A DNA stretch of 64,000 nt from Camelimonas abortus (GCF_042647165.1 NZ_JBHRUV010000017.1), one strand, 5' to 3'; counted from the first letter of the stretch, positions 53,859-63,019 are shown. Numbers and translations: made by a program. Notes: generated from the sequence alone by a model not told the origin.

Positions 53859-55193
53859 GGGGCCGCCTCCGTGCCCGCGGCGCGGTCCGCGCCGCGCGCC
53901 AGCGCCGCAAGCGCCATGGCGGCGAGACTGACCGCCACGCTGATCCACAGGAATTTGAGCGCCGTGCGCACCGGATAGCTCGCCATCAGGTAGAGCCGCG
54001 GCGGCGAGCAGCATTTCGGCGCCGGCCTGCGCAAGCGGGACGGTCTTTCCGGCCCGGGCGGCGAGCCCCATGGCGACGGCGAGAATGAACAGGAACGCCG
54101 CCGCCGGCGGCGGGCCGAACCACAACAGCTCCACATAGCCCGGCATCGGCGCGTATTCATGCAGGCGCACCTGCGCGCCAAGCGCCTCGCTGAAACCGTC
54201 CAGCGCCGAGGGAAGCGGCGACAGGCTCAGCCACACATAGTCGTCGGGGAAGAAGCGGACGCCCGGGGCGGCGTTGCGCCATTCGCCAAGACCGGCGGCC
54301 ACGGCGAACACGCCCTCCGCCAGATTGGTCGCCGCCCGCGGCCCCCAGCCGGCGACGCCGGCGAGCAGCGCCGGCAGCTCCGGCAGGCTGGCGAGCCCGT
54401 GCGCGCCCAGTCCGCGGCCGGCGAGGGCGCCGCCCAGCGCCGCCGCGCCCAGCGGGCCGCAGAGCGCGAGCCTGAACCACGCCCGCGGCGCCGTGAGCAG
54501 CGTGACCAGCATGAATGCGAGCAGCGCCAGCGCGGCGGCGCGGGAGTGCGCCGCAAGCAGCCACAGCGTGGTGACGGCCGCCTGCGCGCCGGTCGCCGCG
54601 GCGGCGACCGGATCCGGCCGGGGCGGAGCCAGCGCCAGCGCCGCTGCGGCCGCCGCCAGCGCGCCGCAGTAGGGCAGCAGGGTGAAGGCGAGGCCGGACA
54701 GCGCGCCGCGGGTCATCAGCTCCGGGTCGGTCAGCTCCAGATAGCCGCTCGTGAACCACAGCCGTTGCAGGTCCAGCGTCGCCGCCGCGCCGGCGAAGGC
54801 GACGCTCCACGCCGCCGCGACCGCCCAGAGCGCGCGTCTGCGCCAGCGCAGGAAGGCGCGCGGACGGACAGGCCGGGGCGGGCGCGGCGCTCCTCCCGCC
54901 CGGGCCGGCGCCACCGCCGCCTGCAGCGCCCACACCAGGGCGAACAGGCCGCCCGCGCACCAGATGGCGCGCGCGAGGTCCGCCTCCGGATCGGCGCCGC
55001 CATAGACCTCCGTCATGTCATGGCTGAGGACGCCGTGCAGCGCCAGCCAGGCGATGAGCTGCGCCCCAACCGTCCAGCAGCCGGTCAGCGTCGCCGCGCC
55101 CGTCAGGCCGTAACGCCGGCGCGCCCGCACGAGCGCGGCGGTTTCGGCGGCCAGCAGCAACAGTATGGCGGAATCGCGGAGCGGCTCCGTCAT
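53855..55193 (-). pseudogene. Wzy-like polysaccharide polymerase, single frameshift
   Basis: Multi-span membrane protein with about ten hydrophobic segments and PGY/HEYAPMPGYVELLW, the latter typical of the periplasmic loop before the last helices of O-antigen-polymerase-like proteins. After ~399 codons the frame runs into GELSGAHGAQIPV-type shadow sequence and straight into the Wzc-like gene. In the +1 frame from 53995 the protein ends properly with LYLMASYPVRTALKFLWISV, a last helix and a stop that overlaps the wzc-like ATG. Removing one C at 53996/53997 gives a clean 445-aa protein. The start overlaps the previous stop (ATGA). Confidence 0.75.
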
Positions 55194-56407
55194 GGCCGTG
55201 CTCCCTCCGCCGCCAGCCGCTCCGTCCGCGACGCCTGGCGCGCCGTCCTGTCGCCGCGACGGCAGGCGACGGCGCCCAGCGGCGTCGTCGCCTCCAGCTC
55301 CAGCACCGCGCGCGCCGCGGCGAGCGCCGCCGCGCGCTCCGCCATGAAGCGGGCGCGCGCCTTCGCCTGCATGTCGCGCAGCCAGCCGGGCTCGCGCCGC
55401 GCGCGCCCGATCGCCGCCATCGCGCCGCGCACAAAGTCGTCCCCCGGCCGGATGACCAGCGCCGCGTCGCCGACGAGATCGCGCACATAGCCCACGTCGG
55501 CGGTGACGATGGCGCAGCCGTGCGCCATGGCCTCCAGCAGCACGAAGGGCTCGGCTTCATGCACGTGGCGGCTTGGAAACACCAGCAGGTCCACCTTGAG
55601 GTAGAACAGCGACGACCGGTTGCGCTCGTTCACCGGGCCAAGCCAGTGAATCACGCCCTGCGCCGCCCGCCGCCATACCGCCCCAAGGTCACGCGCGCGC
55701 ACGACCGGCCCGGCGAGGAGAAAGCGCGCGTCGGGCGCCTGCGCGGCGTCCGGACCCCGGCAGGCGTCGGCGAGCGCCAGAAACGCGTCCAGGCCTTTTT
55801 CAGCGCACAGGTTGCCCAGCATGCCCACGGTGAGCGGCCGTTCCCGCTCCCCGCGACGCCACAGCAGCGACGGCGCAGGCGGGCGAACGAACGCCGCGTT
55901 GGAGAGCACCTGGACCTGGAGACGCGGGCCATGGCGCGCCTGCAGCGCCACGGCCATCGGCTGGCGCAGGGCCACGTGCAGCGCGTCGCGCCCGGCGAGG
56001 CGCGCAAGCAGCCACAACGGCAGGCTGCGCCGGTGCATGCGGGCCTGGCTGTGATGATGGAGACGCAGGCTGCAACCTGCGGCGCGCGCGGCGAGCACGA
56101 CCAGCATGACCAGTACAATGCCCGCCCCGCCGTCGACGCCAATGTGGACGCGGGCGCGCCGGCCCGTCACGCGCCCTTCCCGCGCCAGCCGGGCGGCGGC
56201 CGCCGCCGCGCGCCACAGGCGCAGGGCGACATAGCCGAAACCGCGGCGCCGCACGGCGAGATCGAGCGCCTCCGGTTCGGCGCCCGCGGCGCGCAGCAGG
56301 CGTACGAGCCCCTGCATGGCGACGGCGTAGCCATGCGCCGGCGGCGGCAGCGGACCTATGACGATGCGGCGGAGGGCCGGCGCGGTCGCCGGCGTGGCGG
56401 CGGTCAT
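55190..56407 (-). CDS. Glycosyltransferase, GT4 family (exopolysaccharide locus)
   Basis: A 405-aa GT-B glycosyltransferase. N-terminal IGPLPPPAHGYAVAMQGL is a typical donor/acceptor loop; the C-terminal part has LTVGMLGNLCAEKGLDAFLAL and the EX7E-like SRHVHEAEPFVLLEAMAHGCAIVTADVGYVRDLV. It adds one sugar to the repeat unit. ATG overlaps the acetyltransferase stop and its own stop overlaps the Wzy-like start, both as ATGA. The long upstream frame is a shadow. Confidence 0.87.
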   Translation of the reverse strand: MTAATPATAPALRRIVIGPLPPPAHGYAVAMQGLVRLLRAAGAEPEALDLAVRRRGFGYVALRLWRAAAAAARLAREGRVTGRRARVHIGVDGGAGIVLVMLVVLAARAAGCSLRLHHHSQARMHRRSLPLWLLARLAGRDALHVALRQPMAVALQARHGPRLQVQVLSNAAFVRPPAPSLLWRRGERERPLTVGMLGNLCAEKGLDAFLALADACRGPDAAQAPDARFLLAGPVVRARDLGAVWRRAAQGVIHWLGPVNERNRSSLFYLKVDLLVFPSRHVHEAEPFVLLEAMAHGCAIVTADVGYVRDLVGDAALVIRPGDDFVRGAMAAIGRARREPGWLRDMQAKARARFMAERAAALAAARAVLELEATTPLGAVACRRGDRTARQASRTERLAAEGARP

Positions 56408-57147
56408 GGCCGCCCCCGTCCGTGGGGGCCGGCGTCGCCGGCTGCGCCCGTCCGCGGCGGCGGCCGCAGCCTCCGCGGCCGCGCCGGCGCGCCCGTGGCC
56501 ACCACGCCCGGGGGGATGTCGTGAAATACCGAAGCACGCGCTCCCACCACGGCGCCGGCGCCGATGGACACGCCCGGCGCCACCCACACGTCCATGCAGA
56601 TCCATGCCTGCGGCCCGACGTGAATGGGCGCGGTCACATAGGCGAAATCCTGCCGGTCGAGCGCGTGGCCGGCGGCGCACAGACAGCTGCGCTGGGAGAT
56701 GACGGCGTGGGCGCCGATGCGGACAGGAGCGAGATTGTAGATGACGGCGTCCGCGCCCACCCAGGCGTGATCGCCAATCTCCAGCTTCCACGGATAGGCC
56801 ACGCGCGCCGACGGCAGGATGCGCACGCCGCGGCCGATCCGGGCGCCGAACAGCCGCAGCAGCGCCCGCCGCCAGCCATGCAGCGGCGGCGGCGACCAGG
56901 CGAACAGGCTGCCCTGCGCCAGCCGCCAGCAGGCGACGGCGGCAAGGCTCCGCCCCCGGAAGCCGGCGGGAGTGCGAAACAGGCGCAGGTCCTGCCGCGT
57001 CATGTGATCGCCGGCCGCCGGCGCGACCGTTGCGGGTTGGTCCATGACGGGATGCTCCGTGACCGGCTGGGTCATGACGGTTCGGTCCGTGACAGGACTG
57101 TTCATGAAAAGGCTGTCGGTGACTGGGCGTTCGGCAGGCGCGCCCAT
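56404..57147 (-). CDS. WcaF-like polysaccharide O-acetyltransferase with decapeptide repeats
   Basis: A 247-aa left-handed beta-helix acetyltransferase of the LbH/WcaF type. Hexapeptide turns run through LHGWRRALLRLFGARIGRGVRI, YPWKLEIGDHAWVGADAVIYNL, IGAHAVISQRSCLCAAGHA and VAPGVSIGAGAVVGARASVF. It would acetylate a sugar of the polymer. Residues 8-37 are three tandem decapeptides (PVTDSLFMNS, PVTDRTVMTQ, PVTEHPVMDQ) that homologues lack. WcaF-type homology begins at MTRQDLRLF, so an internal start at 57003 is possible, though its ribosome site is weak. It is 2 bases after the barrel gene. Confidence 0.82.
   Translation of the reverse strand: MGAPAERPVTDSLFMNSPVTDRTVMTQPVTEHPVMDQPATVAPAAGDHMTRQDLRLFRTPAGFRGRSLAAVACWRLAQGSLFAWSPPPLHGWRRALLRLFGARIGRGVRILPSARVAYPWKLEIGDHAWVGADAVIYNLAPVRIGAHAVISQRSCLCAAGHALDRQDFAYVTAPIHVGPQAWICMDVWVAPGVSIGAGAVVGARASVFHDIPPGVVATGAPARPRRLRPPPRTGAAGDAGPHGRGRP
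57007..57126 (-). repeat. 30-bp in-frame tandem repeat in the WcaF-like gene
   Basis: Three clear copies and a decayed fourth of a 30-base unit (10 codons, start PVT/PAT) lie in the 5' part of the gene. On the plus strand the units show as repeated TCCATGACGG / GTCATGACGG and TCCGTGAC words. Such repeats can change copy number by slippage without breaking the frame. Confidence 0.7.
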
Positions 57148-57149
57148 GG

Positions 57150-58655
57150 TCAGATCTCCCGCATCAGGCTGAGGGCGCCGGTGAAGCGCCGGTCCCGGCG
57201 CCGTCCGCTCCCGGAAAGGCGCGCGCCCGCCACATCCAGCTCGGCGCGCCAGCCGGGCGCGAACGTCCAGAAGACGCGTGCGGCGGCGCCCAGGGCGTCG
57301 TCCCTGCGCCGCGCGCCCGTTTCGCCTGGCCGCCATACGGCGCGGGCCAGCTCCACGCCGACATCGAGCCCCAGCGCATCCGAGGGACGCCAGCGCGCCG
57401 ACGCGGCGAGGCGCTGCATCCGCCCCGAAACGCACAGGCCGGTTTCCCCGGAGAAACAGGCGAGACTGGCGCTGGCCGATCCCGTTTCGGCGCGCACGCC
57501 CACGGTCAGCGTCCGGCGCGGGCTCCACCACAGCTCCGCCCCGGTCGCCGGCGCCGCCGGCCCGTGCGAGGGCGCGTCGGCGCCGGCGAACAGGGCGGCG
57601 TGAAACAGGCCCAGCTCCGGCAGACGCGCGCCTGCGACCAGCCGCCGCCGCGAAGCCTCCGCCCTGCCGTCGCCGCGCCACAGCGTCCCGGCCTCCACGA
57701 ACGGCTCAAGCCGGTGGGACAGTTGCGCCAGCGCCTGCACGCGGGCGTAGCCGGCGCGGTCGCGGCGACGGTCAGGAGGCTCCGGCCCGGCCGCGCGGCC
57801 GGCGAGGCCGCCGCCCGCCGCCGTCAGCGCCAGGTCGCCGCGCCGGACGACGACGCGCCCGCCGGCCCCGGCGACGTCGCAGGCTTCGGCGTCAACCGTA
57901 AAGGTCGCGCAGGCCGGCGCCGGGACAGGGAGAGCCGCATCCTCCGGCCACAGCCCGAAGCCGGCGTCGCTCCGGAACCGGCGCATGCCGGCGGCGCGGC
58001 GCGCCGCCGCGCCGGCCTCCACCTCCAGGCTGTCGTCCGGACGGTAGAGCCAGTGCGCGGCCACGCCGCCGCCGGAGGCGTCAGGAGCCGTGACGCTGAG
58101 CTGCGCCTCGGCCGCCAGGGCCAGACGCTTCGTCCGCCACTGGCGGACCAGCGCCGCCCGGGGCGTTGCGAATGCGCCGCCGCGGCTGGCGCCGGCGTCC
58201 CGCCCGATGGCGCCGGTGAGGCTGACGCTGGCGTAAACATCCCATCCTGAGGCGGACAGGGCGGGCCGCGGGGCCGGAGCGCCCCTCCCGTGGCTGCGTC
58301 CGCCCTGGTCGCGCCAGCCGCCTTCCGGCGCCCGCGGCGCGGCGCGCGGGTCGTGAACCGGCGGCGTCTGCGGGCCCGTGCGGCCGGCGAAGGCGCCGTC
58401 ATGGCGAAAGGAGCCGGCGGCCCACGCCTCCGGCGCGGCCCCGAAACCGCTTCCGGAGAGCGACGCCGGCGCCATGTCCGGCGCGGACATCACCGGCGCC
58501 CACAGCACGTCGGCACGCGCCTGCGCGCCCGGCTGCTGGGCGGCGCACAGCGGGGTCAGCGCCAGCCCCACGCGACGCAGCAGTCGCGCCGGGCGGCCGC
58601 GCCCTGGGCGCGCGCCCGCTTGCGGCGGCAGGAAGTTGCGCTGGGGGCCGGCCAT
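57150..58655 (-). CDS. Outer-membrane beta-barrel protein of the exopolysaccharide locus
   Basis: A 501-aa exported protein. An N-terminal basic stretch and hydrophobic LLRRVGLALTPLCAA form a signal peptide. After a Pro/Gly linker many alternating strands end in aromatic/Arg residues (YASVSLTGAIG, RWRPSDALGLDVGVELARAVW, FTGALSLMREI), as in barrels. No family signature was recognised; barrels of this type occur at the head of EPS operons. The second ATG (AGGGAGAGAC upstream) is preferred over one five codons earlier. Confidence 0.75.
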   Translation of the reverse strand: MAGPQRNFLPPQAGARPGRGRPARLLRRVGLALTPLCAAQQPGAQARADVLWAPVMSAPDMAPASLSGSGFGAAPEAWAAGSFRHDGAFAGRTGPQTPPVHDPRAAPRAPEGGWRDQGGRSHGRGAPAPRPALSASGWDVYASVSLTGAIGRDAGASRGGAFATPRAALVRQWRTKRLALAAEAQLSVTAPDASGGGVAAHWLYRPDDSLEVEAGAAARRAAGMRRFRSDAGFGLWPEDAALPVPAPACATFTVDAEACDVAGAGGRVVVRRGDLALTAAGGGLAGRAAGPEPPDRRRDRAGYARVQALAQLSHRLEPFVEAGTLWRGDGRAEASRRRLVAGARLPELGLFHAALFAGADAPSHGPAAPATGAELWWSPRRTLTVGVRAETGSASASLACFSGETGLCVSGRMQRLAASARWRPSDALGLDVGVELARAVWRPGETGARRRDDALGAAARVFWTFAPGWRAELDVAGARLSGSGRRRDRRFTGALSLMREI

Positions 58656-58690
58656 GTCTCTCCCTGTCATCCTGTCTGCGGCCTATGACG

Positions 58691-58719
58691 AGAATAAGTA
58701 AAATTAAAGTATTGTTCAA
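58691..58719 (-). promoter_or_regulatory. Candidate promoter of the exopolysaccharide operon
   Basis: On the minus strand TTGAAC (58719-58714), a 17-base spacer and TATTCT (58696-58691) give a good sigma-70-like promoter 36 bases before the barrel gene start. It is inside the most AT-rich patch of the window. Confidence 0.5.
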
Positions 58720-58729
58720 TTCATGAATT
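58718..58729. promoter_or_regulatory. Palindrome overlapping the exopolysaccharide promoter
   Basis: AATTCATGAATT is a perfect 12-bp palindrome that begins in the -35 element. A second palindrome CAACATGTTG (58763-58772) lies 34 bases further, between the two divergent genes. Both could be operator sites for a regulator of both directions. Confidence 0.4.
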
Positions 58730-58915
58730 TGGACGTATCTGAAATTTTCTTGATGTCGCTTGCAACATGTTGTTGCGCGCTGCGCGGTTTTCGGGAAAAA
58801 TGTTCTGGCGCCGCGCGAGGCGGGTCGCGCCGGCTGGCGCGCCGCCGGCGCCGCGCCCCGGGGCGCGGCCGCACGACAGGGCCGGGCGATCAACAGGAGC
58901 CGTTTGTCGAATCTC

Positions 58916-59545
58916 ATGCCGACGCTGAGGATTTTTCCGTGGAGCCGCTGGCGGCGCGTGCGCGCGGCCGTGCGGCTGCTCACGCCGGTTCTGGCGGCGG
59001 CGTGCGTCGGCACCTGCGTGACGGACGCGCAGCCGGGCGGGCGAAGCGCTGCGCCGGCGCCAGCGCCAGCGCCGCCGCAGGCCCTGACCGCGCCGCTTCT
59101 CGGTCCTGGCGACCAGCTGCGCGTCATCGTCTATGGCGAGGACCGGCTCAGCGGGCCGGTGATGATCGGGCAGGACGGCCGCATCGACCTGCCTGTCGCC
59201 GGCGCGGTGGAGGTCGCCGGCCTGACCACGCAGGAAGCGGCGGCGCGCATTGCGGCGCGGCTGAAGGGGCGCATGCTGCTGGAGCCGCGCGTCACCGTCA
59301 CGGTGGCGGCGTGGCGGCCGGTTTACGTGACCGGGGAGGTGGAGCGGGCGGGCGAGTATCCCTGGCGGCCGGGGCTCAACCTGATGAGCGCCGTGGCCAT
59401 GGCCGGCGGCGCCACCCGTCGCGCCAGCCACGCGGACATTCTCGTGCAGCGCCAGGGGGTGGGGCCGCTCGTCGCCATGCCGCTGTCTCCGGAAACGCCG
59501 GTGCTGCCAGGCGATCTGCTGAAACTGCCCGAACGGCTGTTCTGA
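58916..59545 (+). CDS. Wza/GumB-like polysaccharide export protein
   Basis: A 209-aa outer-membrane export (OPX) protein. Signal peptide residues ~1-35 (RAAVRLLTPVLAAACVGTC), then the Poly_export domain (LLGPGDQLRVIVYGEDRLSG, GQDGRIDLPVAGAVEVAGLTTQEAAARIAARL) and one SLBB-like domain (PVYVTGEVERAGEYPWRPGLNLMSAVAMAGG). It forms the exit channel with the Wzc-like protein. AGGAG favours a TTG start at 58904, four codons upstream; ATG is the conventional choice. No clear lipobox. It is divergent from the polysaccharide operon. Confidence 0.9.
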   Translation: MPTLRIFPWSRWRRVRAAVRLLTPVLAAACVGTCVTDAQPGGRSAAPAPAPAPPQALTAPLLGPGDQLRVIVYGEDRLSGPVMIGQDGRIDLPVAGAVEVAGLTTQEAAARIAARLKGRMLLEPRVTVTVAAWRPVYVTGEVERAGEYPWRPGLNLMSAVAMAGGATRRASHADILVQRQGVGPLVAMPLSPETPVLPGDLLKLPERLF

Positions 59546-59822
59546 CGCAGCCCGTTCTGAACGCCTGGACGTGAGCGCCTGCCCCGTGCGTCCCGGCCAG
59601 GGCGTCCGGGTCAGGCCGCGAGGGCAAGACGCCTGCGCCTGCAGAAACCGGCCTGGTTCCCGAAACCGGGAACGTGGCCCTGACCGGCCCCGGCAGGCGC
59701 CGGGCTGCGCCGGCGAGACCCGGACGCCTGCGTCGCCAGGGAACAGTCGCCAGGGAGCAGTCTGTGGCTCCGGCGCGTGCCCCGCCGCGCTGGCCGCGCG
59801 GGCCCTGGCGTCCGGGAGCGGT

Positions 59823-60194
59823 TCAGGCGGTTTCGTCCAGCGCCACGAATTCTTCCGTGATGAACAGCGGCGAGCGGGCGAGGTCGATGAATTTTTTCTC
59901 GTCCTCCAGCAGGGCGGCGCCGGCGGCGGCGGCCTCCGGCGAGCGGTGGGTGAAATCCGCCATGCTGTCCCACCACAGCTCGGCCACGCCGTCGAAGCCT
60001 TCGGGCGCGCCGCGGGTTTTCGCCAGCCATGGCGCCGCGTCCTCCGGCAGGGCGTGGCTTTGCACGTAACGCCGCAGGCGCAGCGCCTTCGCGTGAGAAC
60101 GCACCAGCGGGGCGTGGTGCTCGCGCCAGTAGCGCTGGAACTCCGCGCGGTCCAGATGCGGCAGCCGCACCAGACAGAAGGTGAGCTTGATCAT
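59823..60194 (-). CDS. EthD domain-containing protein
   Basis: A 123-aa protein with an EthD-type ferredoxin-like fold (dimeric alpha-beta barrel), recognised by TFCLVRLPHLDRAEFQRYWREHHAPLVR and FDGVAELWWDSMADF. EthD was first linked to ethyl tert-butyl ether degradation; many homologues have no known role. ATG is preceded by GGGGAAACGCC. It stands alone. Confidence 0.85.
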   Translation of the reverse strand: MIKLTFCLVRLPHLDRAEFQRYWREHHAPLVRSHAKALRLRRYVQSHALPEDAAPWLAKTRGAPEGFDGVAELWWDSMADFTHRSPEAAAAGAALLEDEKKFIDLARSPLFITEEFVALDETA

Positions 60195-60347
60195 GGCGTT
60201 TCCCCTGCTTGTTGACGTCCTGCGTGCGAAGGGGCAGGCAAACCGGGCCGCCGTCAAGCGCCGCGCCGGTCGCCGCCTTCACATTCCGGCGGCGGGCCGA
60301 TTATTGTCGTCGCCACTGTCCGTGCGCCGCTGGGGGGAGGGGGGCGT

Positions 60348-61421
60348 GTGATCATCAGGCTTCTTGGAGATTTTCTGGTCTGTCTCGTCACGCTGGCGTT
60401 TCTGGCGCTCGGCTCCATGGCGCTGGCCTACCAGCTGCCCGCGCCCATGGCCGTGGCCGCCGTCGCCGTGCTGGCGGCGGCCACGGCGGGCGCGCTGTGG
60501 CTGTGGTTCCGGCGCCGCAGGCTGGCGGCGTCCGTGGCCTGGCTGGTGGTTTTCGCGGTGATGGCCACGTGGTGGGAGTCAATCGAGCCGTCGCTGGATC
60601 GCGACTGGGCTCCGGACGTGGCCCGCGGCGTGGTCGCCGACATCGACGGCGATGACATCACCCTGATGAACGTACGCAATTTCAGATGGCGCGACGGGCA
60701 TGAGGGCGCGGCGCGCTGGGAGAAACACCATTACCGCTTCTCTGATCTCGCCAGCCTTGATGTCTTCACCTCCGTCTGGGACAGCCCCGCCATCGCCCAC
60801 ACGCTGGTGAGCTTTGGCTTTCGCGACGGGCGCCATCTGGTGTTTTCGGCCGAGATCCGGCGCGAGGTGGGCGAAGAGTTTTCGTCTGTCGGCGGCTTCT
60901 TCAAGCAGTTCGAGATGGTGCTTGTCGCCGCCACCGAGGAAGACATCATCCGGCTGCGCACCAACTTCCGGAAGGAGGACGTGTCCCTGTTTCCGGTGGA
61001 CGCCAACGACCGCTTCCGCCGCGAGCTGCTGCGCTCCTATCTCGAATACGCCAACCGTCTGGCCGCCACGCCCGTGTGGTACCAGACCATCCGCACCAAC
61101 TGCACCACGGTGGCCTATCGCCTCGCCGCCGCCCTTGTTCCCGGCGCCGCGCTCGACTGGCGCATCCTGTTTTCGGGCTATCTGCCCGACTACCTGTATG
61201 ATCACGGCTACATCACCACCCGCCTGCCGCTGGAGGAGGTGAAGAAGCGCGCCCGCATCACCGCCATCGCCCAGGGCGTGCCGGAAGGCGCGGATTTCTC
61301 CGCCGCCATCCGCTCCGGTCCGGTGGCGACGCTGCAGCCGAAGGCGTCCGCGCCGCCGTCGCCTGGGCCGGCCCAGGCCAGAAACGGCGGCGCCGGCGGC
61401 GAGGCCGGCGACGGCCGGTGA
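60348..61421 (+). CDS. DUF4105 family membrane protein
   Basis: A 357-aa protein with three N-terminal hydrophobic helices (about residues 5-28, 30-50, 58-75) and a periplasmic C-terminal DUF4105 domain (VRNFRWRD, YRFSDLASLDVFTSVWDSPAIAHTLVSFGF, TIRTNCTTVAYRLAAAL with a conserved Cys). DUF4105 is thought to be a peptidase-like fold; activity is not established here. GTG start follows a GGGGGGAGGGGG stretch. Confidence 0.86.
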   Translation: MIIRLLGDFLVCLVTLAFLALGSMALAYQLPAPMAVAAVAVLAAATAGALWLWFRRRRLAASVAWLVVFAVMATWWESIEPSLDRDWAPDVARGVVADIDGDDITLMNVRNFRWRDGHEGAARWEKHHYRFSDLASLDVFTSVWDSPAIAHTLVSFGFRDGRHLVFSAEIRREVGEEFSSVGGFFKQFEMVLVAATEEDIIRLRTNFRKEDVSLFPVDANDRFRRELLRSYLEYANRLAATPVWYQTIRTNCTTVAYRLAAALVPGAALDWRILFSGYLPDYLYDHGYITTRLPLEEVKKRARITAIAQGVPEGADFSAAIRSGPVATLQPKASAPPSPGPAQARNGGAGGEAGDGR

Positions 61422-61477
61422 CCGCCGCCGTTTCCGGGCCCCGGCCCGGCGCGCCGGGGGCGGCGCCGGCGGACGTC

Positions 61478-63019
61478 CTAGGCCGGATCAACCCCGCCAA
61501 GCAGCACGTATTTGATCTCCAGATACCCGTCGATGCCGTAACGTGAGCCTTCGCGGCCAAGGCCGCTCTGCTTGACGCCGCCGAAGGGGGCCATCTCATT
61601 GGCGAGGGAGGGGGCGTTGACGCCCACCATGCCGGTTTGCAGCGCCTCGGCCACCCGCCAGATGCGGGCCATGTCGCGGGAGTAGAAATAGGCGGCGAGG
61701 CCGAATTCGGTGTCATTGGCCATGGCGATCACCTCCGCCTCGTCGCGGAAGGAAATCACTGGCGCCAGCGGCCCGAACGTCTCCTCCTTCGTCACCCGCA
61801 TCTCCTGGGTGACCCCGGTGATGACCGTGGGCTCGAAATAGGTCCCGCCAAGGCTGGCGCGCCGGCCGCCAGTGAGCAGCTTCGCGCCTTTGGCGAGGGC
61901 GTCGGCGAGATGCTCCTCAACCTTGCGCACCGCCGCCTCACTGATCAGCGGCCCCTGCTGGGTGTCCGGATCAAGGCCGTCGCCAAGGCGCAGCTGCGCG
62001 GCCTTCTCCGCCAGCTTCTGCGCGAAGGCCCCGGCGACGCCCTCCTGCACATAGATGCGGTTGGCGCACACGCAGGTCTGGCCGCTGTTGCGGAACTTCG
62101 AGGCGATGGCCCCGGCCACGGCGGCGTCGAGGTCGGCGTCGTCGAAGACGATGAACGGCGCGTTGCCGCCCAGCTCCAGCGACAGCCTCTTGACGCCGCC
62201 GCTGGCCTCGCGCAGCAGCCAGCGCCCCACGCGGGTGGAGCCGGTGAAGCTGATCTTGGCCACGCGCGGATTGTGGCAGAACTCAAGCCCCAGCGGCTCG
62301 GCGTCGCCGGTGATCACCGAGAACAGCGGCGCCGGCACGCCGGCCCTGCCGGCCAGAATGGCGAGCGCGAAGGCCGAGAGCGGCGTTTGCGGGGCCGGCT
62401 TCAGCACCATGGCGCAGCCGGCGGCGAGGGCGGGGCCGACCTTGCGGGTGATCATGCCGTTCGGGAAGTTCCACGGGGTGATGGCGGCGCACACGCCCAC
62501 CGGCTGCTTCAGCACGAGGATGCGCTGGTCGGGGGCGGCGGCGGGCGTCACGTCGCCATAGACGCGCTTGGCCTCTTCGCCGAACCATTCCAGATAGGCC
62601 GCGTTGGAGAGGATCTCGGCGCGCGCCTCCGCCAGCGGCTTGCCCTGCTCCCGGGTCAGGATCAGCGCCAGGTCGTCGACGTTCTCCACCACCAGGTCGT
62701 ACCACCTGCGCAGGATGCGGGCGCGATCGCGGGCCGGGCGCCGGGCCCATTCCTGTTGCGCCGCATGGGCGGCGTCGATGGCGCGCCGCGCAGCCTCCGG
62801 GCCAAGGTTGGGCACGCGGGCGATCAGCTGGCCGCTGGCCGGATTGATCACAGGCAGGCCGCCGTCGCCCTGCGGCGCTATCCATTCGCCGGCGACAGGG
62901 GCGTGATCGGTGAGCAGGGAGGGGTCGCGCAGCACGATGCCCGCCCGGCGGGCGATCTCCTCGCCGGCGGCGCGCATCGCCGCCCCGGTTTCCGTCTGTG
63001 TGTGTGGCGCGGTGTTCAT
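61478..63019 (-). CDS. gabD: NAD(P)-dependent succinate-semialdehyde dehydrogenase
   Basis: A 513-aa aldehyde dehydrogenase of the GabD type. Motifs: ITPWNFPNGMITRKVGPALAAGC, GSTRVGRWLL, the active-site Glu in LELGGNAPFIVFDDADLD and the catalytic Cys in NSGQTCVCANRIYV (second Cys two residues on, as in redox-controlled SSADHs). It oxidises succinate semialdehyde to succinate; the exact substrate is an inference. A 4-aminobutyrate transaminase gene is not in the window. ATG follows GGAGAATTCGGG. Confidence 0.9.
   Translation of the reverse strand: MNTAPHTQTETGAAMRAAGEEIARRAGIVLRDPSLLTDHAPVAGEWIAPQGDGGLPVINPASGQLIARVPNLGPEAARRAIDAAHAAQQEWARRPARDRARILRRWYDLVVENVDDLALILTREQGKPLAEARAEILSNAAYLEWFGEEAKRVYGDVTPAAAPDQRILVLKQPVGVCAAITPWNFPNGMITRKVGPALAAGCAMVLKPAPQTPLSAFALAILAGRAGVPAPLFSVITGDAEPLGLEFCHNPRVAKISFTGSTRVGRWLLREASGGVKRLSLELGGNAPFIVFDDADLDAAVAGAIASKFRNSGQTCVCANRIYVQEGVAGAFAQKLAEKAAQLRLGDGLDPDTQQGPLISEAAVRKVEEHLADALAKGAKLLTGGRRASLGGTYFEPTVITGVTQEMRVTKEETFGPLAPVISFRDEAEVIAMANDTEFGLAAYFYSRDMARIWRVAEALQTGMVGVNAPSLANEMAPFGGVKQSGLGREGSRYGIDGYLEIKYVLLGGVDPA

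Noticed and set aside
51720..55193. Natural fusion of a membrane polymerase and a Wzc-like kinase
   Set aside because: The joining codons have shadow composition, while a one-base change gives two normal proteins with an ATGA overlap like the rest of the operon.
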